From: Saccoglossus kowalevskii
Taxonomy: Eukaryota; Hemichordata; Enteropneusta; Harrimaniidae
NCBI RefSeq assembly: GCF_000003605.2
Contig: NW_003134843.1
Span: forward strand, 81,637 to 119,014
Direction of reading: 5' to 3'
Length of the DNA: 37,378 nt
Below, piece by piece: positions 25,066-34,400 of the stretch. The notes below the pieces were generated by a model. That model had not been told where the DNA came from. It saw only the letters and a program-made list of their open reading frames with translations, and made no database searches. The translations under genes were made by a program, and so were the position numbers. Each line of letters starts with the position of its first letter. Position 1 is the stretch's first letter.

Positions 25066-25930
25066 AGTCACTGTGACTCCATAGTTCCACAGTGAAAGTC
25101 ACTATGACTGCCTAGATACCCAGTGAAAGTCACTGTGACTGCTTAGAATTGTAGGGAAAGTCACTTGTCACTGTGACTCCCTAAGATCTAGTGAAAGTCG
25201 CTGTGACTCCCTAAAACCTCAGTGAAAGTCATAGTGACTGCCTAAGACCTTGGTGAAAGTCACAGTGACTGCCTAAGACCTTGGTGAAAGTCACAGTGAC
25301 TGCCTAAGACCTTGGTGAAAGTCACAGTGACTGCCTAAGACCTCAGTAAAAGCCACTGTAACTGCCTAAGACCTCAGTAAAAGTCACTGTAACCGCCTAA
25401 GACCTCAGTAAAAGTCACTGTGACTGTCTAAGACCTCAGTAAAAGTCACTGTAACTGCCCAAGACCCCAGTAAAAGTCACTGTGACTGCCTAAGACCTCA
25501 GTAAAAGTCACTGTGACTGCCTAAGACCTCAGTAAAAGTCACTGTGACTGCCTAAGACCTCAGTAAAAGTCACTGTGACTGCCTAAGACCACAGTAAAAG
25601 TCACTGTAACCGCCTAAGACCTCAGTAAAAGTCACTGTGACTGCCTAAGACCTCAGTAAAAGTCACTGTAACTGCCTAAGACCTCAGTAAAAGTCACTGT
25701 AACTGCCTAAGACCTCAGTAAAAGTCACTGTGACTGCCTAAGACCTCAGTAAAAATCACTGTGACTGCCTAAGACCTCAGTAAAAGTCACTGTGACTGCC
25801 TAAGACCTCAGTAAAAGTCACTGTGACTGCCTAAGACCTCAGTAAAAGTCACTGTAACTGCCTAAGACCTCAGTAAAAGTCACTGTGACTGCCTAAGACC
25901 TCAGTAAAAGTCACTGTGACTGTCTGTAAG
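25066..25930. repeat. 31-bp satellite, about 28 copies, palindrome in each unit
   Basis: The consensus unit is AGTCACTGTGACT followed by GCCTAAGACCTCAGTAAA. The first 13 bases are a perfect odd palindrome. The left-end monomers are the most diverged. A block of nearly identical CCTTGG/CACAG variants follows, then a homogenised CCTCAG block. A recurrent GTGACT to GTAACT change breaks the palindrome in some units. There is one 37-bp unit near 25160. Confidence 0.97.
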
Positions 25931-26085
25931 ATCCCAAAATTTACCCATTTCCTCGACTAAAATACACAAACCGTGAACTTAAAGTGGTTTACAGGATATT
26001 TTCTATTGACTAAATATATATATATATATCAATAAATTAAAAATAAAAACTATACATATTGATTTTCAAGTTCAATGGGTTATAA

Positions 26086-26208
26086 GGCGGTGGTCGTCGC
26101 ACCACAATGTATTCGATATGGGACTCACAGCAACATATACAACAATATGTACATTGCAAGGTTTGTTTACATAAAATTCGAACGTACGCTGCGCAACAAC
26201 CATCGCCC
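26086..26208. mobile_element. Short palindromic MITE, copy 1
   Basis: The ends GGCGGTGGTCGTCGC and GGCGATGGTTGTTGCGC (right end, reverse complement) are inverted repeats. TAA adjoins the left end and lies three bases past the right end, which would fit a PIF/Harbinger-like element, but this is weak. The minus strand aligns with 36269-36357. Confidence 0.6.
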
Positions 26209-26702
26209 TTTAACAAAAGACGTCATGGGCACACAATATTATAAATAAATATCAGCGGTCTATTAAAGGAAACAGATCGAACATGAAATTATGAATGAAA
26301 CCATTGTCTGATAAACCGTGTATGAACATGTTGAATGTTTTTATTTTATTTTCTACACAAGACAGCTATTCAATATTATTGTCACAACGTGACTGATCTC
26401 TGAATACGATAGCCACAAAAATACAGTTGATATATGAAATAAATAGAGACGGAAACAATACCAATCACAAAAAAGTATCCGCTATTGAGTACAATGGCAT
26501 AAAAATGGTGTACCAGCGCTTTTTGTGAAATATTCAACACAAGAACAAATGTGATTAGCAATGTAATTCTGTTGAAACAATTCGAATAAATTTCAGAAAA
26601 ACAAGCAGAATAAATGTTTCCTGGTTAAGTTAGTTCATAATGATGTGTTTGGGATCCTACTGGTAGTGTTTTTGACTAGCACTGAAGATATTCAAGAGTT
26701 GA
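26209..26702. other. Non-genic stretch
   Basis: AT-rich. I see nothing in it. Confidence 0.5.
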
Positions 26703-26937
26703 CCTTTTCACCACAAGATTTCTCACCCAAATTTGTCTATTTTTTTTATCTTATATTCTTCAATATTCCTAGAAATAAACCCTAATTTTGGAGCCAACAG
26801 ACAAAATTTTAGTCAATTTTCAGTCTTAACTCCAAAAAATTGACTATTTTTGTCCAAATCTTCCGAATGAAGTGCAGACTATAAATGGGACTATTTTGTG
26901 AATTTGTGATTAAAAGAGGGAACTGGTGGTGAAAGGG
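26703..26937. mobile_element. piggyBac-like MITE (235 bp)
   Basis: The left end CCTTTTCACCACAAG and the right end (reverse complement) CCCTTTCACCACCAG are inverted repeats extending to about 22 bp. TTAA follows on the right (26938-26941) and TTGA, one change from TTAA, precedes on the left (26699-26702). A CCCTTT start plus a TTAA target is typical of piggyBac relatives. Confidence 0.75.
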
Positions 26938-27216
26938 TTAACCATATATGCACATTAAGAGTACAAGAGTATTTAAATATTCAAATTCACCTGTGGCAGA
27001 GACTGGTTAGGTGCACTCAATCGAATTGGATTGCAATCGGTGGAGAATATAAAATAGGTTTACACAGATGGCGCTTATTACAAGGTGTAAAAACAAGCAT
27101 ATCAATCCCTCCAGTTTGGTTAGTACTTAAACTGCAAATTTAGAATGAATTTTGTTATCAAATTGCATAGGCTATTACTGCAAAACCATAATTTCACTAT
27201 TTTGAGCATATTCACT

Positions 27217-27392
27217 GTGTTTTAATTTTACAAATTTGTCAGGGGACACAATGAGTTTTATTGTTATTTCACACGTTCACGGAGATTTAATTTAGCGGAT
27301 TTTACTGATCAGCAAGTATAACAAAATTAAAACCCAACGAATAATTAATGTATTTACAATAATAGAAAACAAGGTCATAAAACTAACCACTG
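27217..27392. repeat. Dispersed repeat, copy 2
   Basis: Second copy of the repeat at 20893-21060, in the same orientation, with the best-matching core at 27261-27305. Confidence 0.7.
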
Positions 27393-28157
27393 TAAATAGT
27401 ATGAAAACTAGTTGTAATGCATTGCCTGCTGGCGCCATTTTTTTTTCAAATCCTCAGAGGATTTCAGCAATGTTTTAAAACAAATACAGCCTCAGGGTTC
27501 ACATATTCATAATGTGGGTGCCCCCAAACTACACATGCACTTCAACCCAAGGGGATCAACGGTGACTGCTTTAATATCAATCCTGTGTACGGTTTACTAG
27601 AAACCGTGTCCTGTGCAAGGGAAAATGCTTTAACATTTTTCATGCACATAAGCACAGTGACTGGATGGTGTAAAAATATGGTGTTGCTTATTGTCGTGGT
27701 TATTATTAGAATAAAATGCGTCGAAGCTAATAAAACAACTCGTGGGAAAATATTGTCACAGTAGATCGTGAGCTAGAGCTCATCGGTGCATGGAATTTAT
27801 TTGTAAATAAGTGATATAAATTCACCGGGTAGTCCAAACCCGCAAGTCAAAATTAATTTAGAAAAAAAGATAAACTGGATTTTAAATATTTATTTTATCC
27901 ACAAATTTTAAGTCCAGATTCTGGGGGTGGAGTGGGAGTGGCATGAATGCCAACCCATACACACCGACTAGCATTATTGCATATTTAACGTACGGTATTT
28001 AACAATTGGCTAAAATGGATGATAATTGTGCCTCATTTGAACACTAGGTGGCGCTATATTCATTAACTTCAATCTTCAATACTGGTACTTTCAGGGGAAA
28101 GTAAAGCACTACCTGAATAAATTTGCAGCATGAATATGCCATTCCAGTTTATATCTG
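27393..28157. other. Non-genic stretch, 3' flank of the ABCG2-like gene
   Basis: No coding sequence. It may include the transporter's 3' UTR. A minus-strand AATAAA occurs near 27887-27892. Confidence 0.4.
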
Positions 28158-28294
28158 CACCCCCCTGTTGATGAGGTCGGATTTCCATTACTGTATGGTG
28201 AATGATGATTTGGAAATAAAACTTTGTATGACTTATACACCCATGGAAATTATACTCTGTATGAAGTAAACACACAAGCTCATCAACGGGGGTG
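28158..28294. repeat. 137-bp foldback
   Basis: CACCCCCCTGTTGATGAG (28158-28175) pairs with CTCATCAACGGGGGTG (28279-28294), and an inner TTTCCAT/ATGGAAA pair follows. It resembles a small MITE. No clear target duplication. Confidence 0.6.
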
Positions 28295-28348
28295 GGGGAG
28301 GGGGGGAAATGTAGTATTTTCATATAATATACCGGTAATGATATGATT

Positions 28349-28496
28349 TTATTTCAGCTTAGGTATTCTTCGTAGATTGATGTAGGTTAATGTCAACAGT
28401 ATAACTGTCATACACGCCATTGCTATCTGATTGGACCATATCCCCCAATCGGTGTAGTTGACGTCCTGCGTTTTCAGGTACACAGTGCCAGGCTGG
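28349..28496 (-). CDS. ABCG2-like terminal exon: TM6 and stop
   Basis: 148 bp including TAA at 28351-28349. Acceptor TACCTTCGCAG. The split codon TG/C gives the second loop cysteine (human 608), followed by QPGTVYLKTQDVNYTDWGIW and the last membrane helix ending RRIPKLK. An AATAAA hexamer overlaps the stop codon. Confidence 0.93.
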
Positions 28497-31400
28497 CTGC
28501 GAAGGTAAAACGAAAAACAAGTAATTGTAATTTATATGTCTGTATATTGACAGTCCATGAGCGTATACGTCCATTTCCTTGACATGCTGCATATCACAGA
28601 AGTACAGACAACATACCACATCCGAGGTACATATGCACAGTAAACTTGGTGCAAATTAATAGAGATTGATTAGGCCTCCCTCAAAAAATGTTGCTTCTCA
28701 CACATCTGTTTGAAAACACTTTTTTAGCAGTTTCGCAAACTGGTAAAGTTTGCCGTAATTGTCTGAATACATCATTTTAATTGGGCAAGAGTATTTAATT
28801 ATACACTCATACATGTTTTTAATTACTGTGGAATATTTAATTTTCACTTTTTTTGCTGGAAGAATGATTCAGTGAATATAAAATCCAGTGAATATACTTT
28901 TTTTCCTATATTTTACATTCAACTCGTCAAAAATCAGTGAAAATTCCATACAAAACACCCAAAAAGTCTATTCAGCAAAAATGAAAAAATTAATTGCAGC
29001 TAAAATAAAGTATTTTACAATACACAAGTTATAACACACAGTAGGGGTAAGTCCATCTGTCAACTGATATCGACAAAAGTAATATTTTGCGATATGGACA
29101 TGAAGTGTATTTTGAGTTCAAAAAAAATGAATGAGAAAATTATTTGTTCAGAATTATGCAAATGACACCAACAAAATTAACTGCTGTCGACAGTGGCCGG
29201 CTCACGATCGTAGAATTTTTGTCAATCAGCAAAATGTAATTGAGCATACAACACTAAATGGCATCTGTATTTTTGTATATAATGTTGATTTGAACAATTA
29301 TAACAAAGTTTCTAACAAGAAACTACAGGTGTGAATTTGTTCCACTAATGATGTATCTATAATCACTGTACATGTATGCTAGTTCCAGGGCCCAATTTTA
29401 TTTTACCATGGTTGCAAATAGAACGTTTCAGTCGCTGTAACACAACTTTTAATATATTAGAGCCGATACAATGTCCCAGAATTACATTTAAAATGAAGTT
29501 GGTATAATATAATGGCAATAAACCACTGGTATACTATGAGATTTTGCACCACCTGTGACAAATACTTGTGTGTATATGTTGTGAATTTTCCAAAATCTTG
29601 TAGTATACCCGCCTTCGGTGACAGTTTATTACACTGTAACCTCAATATAATGAACACCTTTATAATGAATTTCCTGATATAATGAACACATAGCGTGTCT
29701 CCCGCTCACAACAAACCCAATGTATTATGTGCTTCATTATAGTGAACATTTCACTATAACAAACTAATTGTATGTCTCCCAAAGAGTTCATTATAATGAG
29801 GCTACTTCAGTATGGTCAATGTAAGTAGTATATATGTTACTGTGGAATACTTTATTTTTGCTGGAAAGGCTTTTTGGGCATTTTGTGTGGAATTTATTTT
29901 CACTGATTTTTGATGAGTTTAATGTGAAATATATGAGAAAAAGTATATTCGCTGGATTTTATTTTCACAGAATCATCCCTTCAGCGAAAATAGAGAAAAT
30001 AAATTCCAAGCGAAAATAAAGTATTTTACAGTAGTAGTGATATGTACAACAATATTCAGCGAAATTATTGACTTACCACACTTGAATGGGAGCGATAGTG
30101 GCATTCAGTGAGATAGTTTCACTGGTAGGAGGCTGCGTCGGAGGCTGTGTCGGAGCCATCGTATCACAAAATATCATATCCCGTAGCTCAACAGCACTCA
30201 ACGTCTACAGAAAAAAAATCGAATCCATTATCAATAGGTCATTGTCAGTTGTACATCAACTTTTCATTTTCATTTGAGCTCAATAAAGTATGCTCTCTAT
30301 GGGAATAATGAGAGAATTCTCATAAAAGGTAATAATATATTGTGTTCATAGTACTTCTAGATGCAACCATAATAATAGGTATTTGTAAAATTTTCGAAGT
30401 AATTGTACTACTGTAGAATACTTTATTTTCGCTTGGAATTTGTTTTCGCTATTTTCGCTGAAGGAATGATTCCGTGAAAATAAAATCCAGCGAATAAACT
30501 TTTTTTCCTATATTTCACAAACTCATCAAAAATCAGTGAAAATAAATTCCAAGCAAAACGCCCAAAAAGCCTTTTCATCGAAAATTAATTCCAGCGAAAA
30601 TAAAGTATTCCACAGTATTTTGACAAAAGAATTACAGACTGTGTTTTATTCTACTCACATCTAAGCTGTACTTGAATATACTGAAATAAGACAGCCATCG
30701 CAGCCACACAACAATACTATTTAGATTAACAAGGAAACCACTGAACACCTGTAAAGTATAGAAATATGTGCTTTTATACGATCACCAACAAGAATGGCAC
30801 GACAATTCTGTATCAAACATATATTCACTTTATTTTTGTCACAGGTGGGTCTTGAGTTTTCTTCTCTTGTTAAACTACCAAGTGTACAACTAGTGTTGAT
30901 TACTCAATTAAAAAACCAAATTTATAACCAGACACCCTTTCTCAAAATGTTTAGAAATATATGCGTGATAGCAAGTTCTTGTCTGTGCTTCGATTCATAG
31001 TTATGTATGTAAGAAACAAACAGACCCTTATCTTCTACGCACATTGCGCAAATTCTCTTTTAAACAACAAGACAACAATCAATATTTAGCAGATTCAAAC
31101 AAAACTTTAACTGATCTTAGATCATCAATAATCACACACAACTACGAGAACTCAAAACAAATCTATCGGTCAGCTGTTATTTAACCTACCATCATAAACA
31201 CATAGCATAGAGATATAAATAAGTTTGCCAACTGAGCAACAGACACGAGAGAACTCAAACAGAAAGCCAAGGATGATGCCGTGATTGCAGTCAGTATTAG
31301 ATTCAGCAAAAATATGAAGAAATTATCAACTTCTAATTGAAAACCTGAAAAAAATTAAAAAAAATAATTGTGAAATGCTGAAGGAAAACTGTTTTCAATT

Positions 31401-34400
31401 ACCACAAAAACAATATTGATGTAACATCTCATCATGTGCAGCGAGTATTAGAACAGTCTGATTGGTCATTTAATGTCACATGACACATAACCACCAATGA
31501 TGTTGATTTATATAATCATGTGACAGAAACTCACCAATCATAAAGTAGGTGACAGTTGCAAAGATGGTTGTGGGTAATATTCTCATGGGAATCAAATCAC
31601 AGAAGACCTTAGCTAAAAAGAATGCTGAGACTCTGTAGTAACCACTGGCCGATTCATGTCTGTAAATCAAGGAGAAAATGTTACATAATTCTACGCATCA
31701 CACAACCATATTATGTCCACTAATAATCAGTACTGCTTTCATTTACTACATTCACATGCCGGAATTTTTAATTCTTCATGTTTGCAGAGGGATTACAGCA
31801 GTTGAGTTCACATTAGTCAGTCACTTGACTTGAGCCAAACACACGCCCTCATTCTTGATCTATTGTTTGACCCAAACATGACAGACGAAGCTCATATGAT
31901 AATGATAATAATAATAATTGCTTTATTGGAATCATATACATTCGCTGTTTTATTTATTATGAGTCAATGTGCACATGAACGGCAAAGAAGGATTTGAAGA
32001 AGTTGTATTTTTCAGAAGAAACCAGTTGCAGCAGCACACGAACATGCTCCGCTGACAGTGTTCTGCATTCATTTCATTCATTACTATAGCATCTGACCAT
32101 ATCTGGCTACACATTCCTAAAATTGCCATGACATACTAGTATGAATCAGTATATGTTCTCTTAAATTCACCTCCGAGGGTGTGATTTTGGTTTGTGCCGA
32201 GTGTTCAGACAGCAGATATTAGCATGTGCTGAGTTTCTATTGGGACCAAGATCAAGTTTTTCTCGGCATGTGCTGACTTGGTCCGAACCGCACACACACA
32301 CGTTTCGGTATGTGTAGACTTGGTCTTGACACTCCTGGCATGTGCTGATATCTGTAACATGAACACCACTATTGTGTAGCTAGATTCATTGCAAACATAA
32401 GGACACTCATCAAAGATGAGATGCATGTACTTACAGAAACTGCACTCGTTCTTGGATAAATAATTCAATAGCGGATAAATTACCAAACACCATGTTCATT
32501 ATTATGAAGAAAAAGGCACCAATTCTGAAAGAGCATGTTATGAAACTTTTTGTCACAAATGTACAATACATGTACTACTATGGCTTCAAATAGAACCCTA
32601 CATACTATCACTTTGTTGTTAATTTCAATAATTTGAATCAAACGCCAATGTGTGAACCTAATATGTAACTACTGTACAACCGAGTCTTATCATGTACACC
32701 TATGAACAAACTTTGAACTTGACCAGCTGTTTTACAACACAATTTAACCACCACCTACAGCTTGCTTTTCACACAACTTGTTCTGAATTACTATTGGTTA
32801 AAATTAATCCCAAATTGCAAATTTTATCAGGCCATAGATCAAAGTTTATTCACATATTATGACAGAAAAAGGCTCTAAAATTATCAACCACCAATATTGA
32901 CCAATCAACATTAGGATCCTGAACATATGAGGTATAACAACGACTCATATTACCAGCATGTGTTGAACTTCAAAGGACACCTAATTTTAAAGCCAAAGTT
33001 TCTAAAAAATGCCTTGTACTGACAACTTTAATTATGTTGAATGGCGTTAAGGCAATGGAAAATGTAGGCAATTGCCTCTAGGAATTTTCATCTGTGTAAA
33101 TGTACCAAAAAATAATAAATTACAGCGTATGGCTATTCAAATACTGCAAACTGCTTAATTTTCACTGCTAGCATATTTCAGGATTTGATGGCGTTCGTGA
33201 TGACAACATTTTTGAAAGTCACTGACACTTTGTGTCATCAGATCCCAGAGAAATTTACATTGATACAAAATTTCATAATTTTCACTGACTTTTCATGTGA
33301 ACTCAATAAAGTATGCCCTCTATGGCAATAATGAGAGAATTCTCTTAAAAGGTAATAATATATTGTGTTCATATTACTTCTAGATGAAACCATAATAATA
33401 GGTATTTGCAAAATTTTCGAAGTAATTGAATTATTTTGACAAAGGAATTACAGACTTATATTATATGTTATATTCTACTCACATCTATTCATGATGAAAA
33501 TTCAGAAGATTTGTCTCCGGGGAAAGTAAAATGTTTTGCAGTAGATATCAATTTATAAACAATAATTAAATATTAAATATTGTTTATTGTCTTTTAGGCC
33601 ACAGGCCCATATGACTATACATAACAAAAAAAACAAAAGAATACACAAGCACTGGAGAATGTACAGAAATTGTAAAATACATATATATATATAACAAAAT
33701 TATTATACCGATAATAACGAAAACTCCCTTCTAAGGTTGAATGCTTTATGTAGAAATTTACCAAGATTACGTAGTACCTTTGCTGATTTTGAGCGCATTA
33801 GACTGTAATATTTTTCTGGATTGGGAAGATGCCAAAAATACTCAGGAATTAACTGTTTTCGCATAGAGTGAAATAAACAATAATTACAACAATCAAACCG
33901 ATACGAAAGCATCACTAAGCACCACATGACATGGTGCCAGTCGTTCATCCAGCCAACACTGCATAAAACACTGCCAACAAATAAATCATGTACAATTCTC
34001 ATACAAAATCAACATAATGAATACAATTATTATAATTACCTGTTTTGTATTCCAGTACTAAGAGAGTCATCTATTTGCCAATAAATAACGCCAACTACAG
34101 CAGCAAACAGTAGCATAATAAACATCTGACATAGAACAAAATAAAGCAGAATAACTACAAATTCAAGGTGGATTGCTGTGAATCTGAAAATGTGTAAGGT
34201 TGCTTAATACAGTTTCAAAAAGTCTTTGGAATTTTTTTTATATTTTGCGAATAGATGGCTCATTTCTATACAAGGTTATATGTGAAAAAAGAAATTGGGG
34301 GTACAGACCTAAGTTTTTTTAGATAAAAGTAATATTACTGTACGTTGACTACAGAGTTAATACATAGGAAAAATTCAAACAACACCAATTCTACTTGAGA

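Larger units (their letters stand above)
28497..30076 (-). other. ABCG2-like last intron (1,580 bp), repeat-rich
   Basis: It holds two TA-type MITEs and one Tigger/pogo-like MITE. The remainder is unremarkable AT-rich sequence. Confidence 0.8.
32525..34039 (-). other. ABCG2-like intron between TM1 and TM2 exons (1,515 bp)
   Basis: It contains copy B of the intron duplication and a LINE 3' fragment. No coding exon of the transporter is missing from it, because the flanking exon phases match. Confidence 0.8.

Noticed and set aside
25066-25930. CRISPR-like array
   Set aside because: Units are contiguous tandem copies without unique spacers, in an animal genome.
32205-32486. 93-codon minus-strand frame overlapping the TM2 exon
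   Set aside because: The upstream part is intronic repeat. The true exon here is 32524..32435 in the frame set by its splice sites.
34150-34195. Alternative upstream acceptor for the TM1 exon (CATTTTCAG)
   Set aside because: Using it would add residues absent from ABCG2 relatives. The acceptor at 34126-34127 gives the correct phase and alignment.
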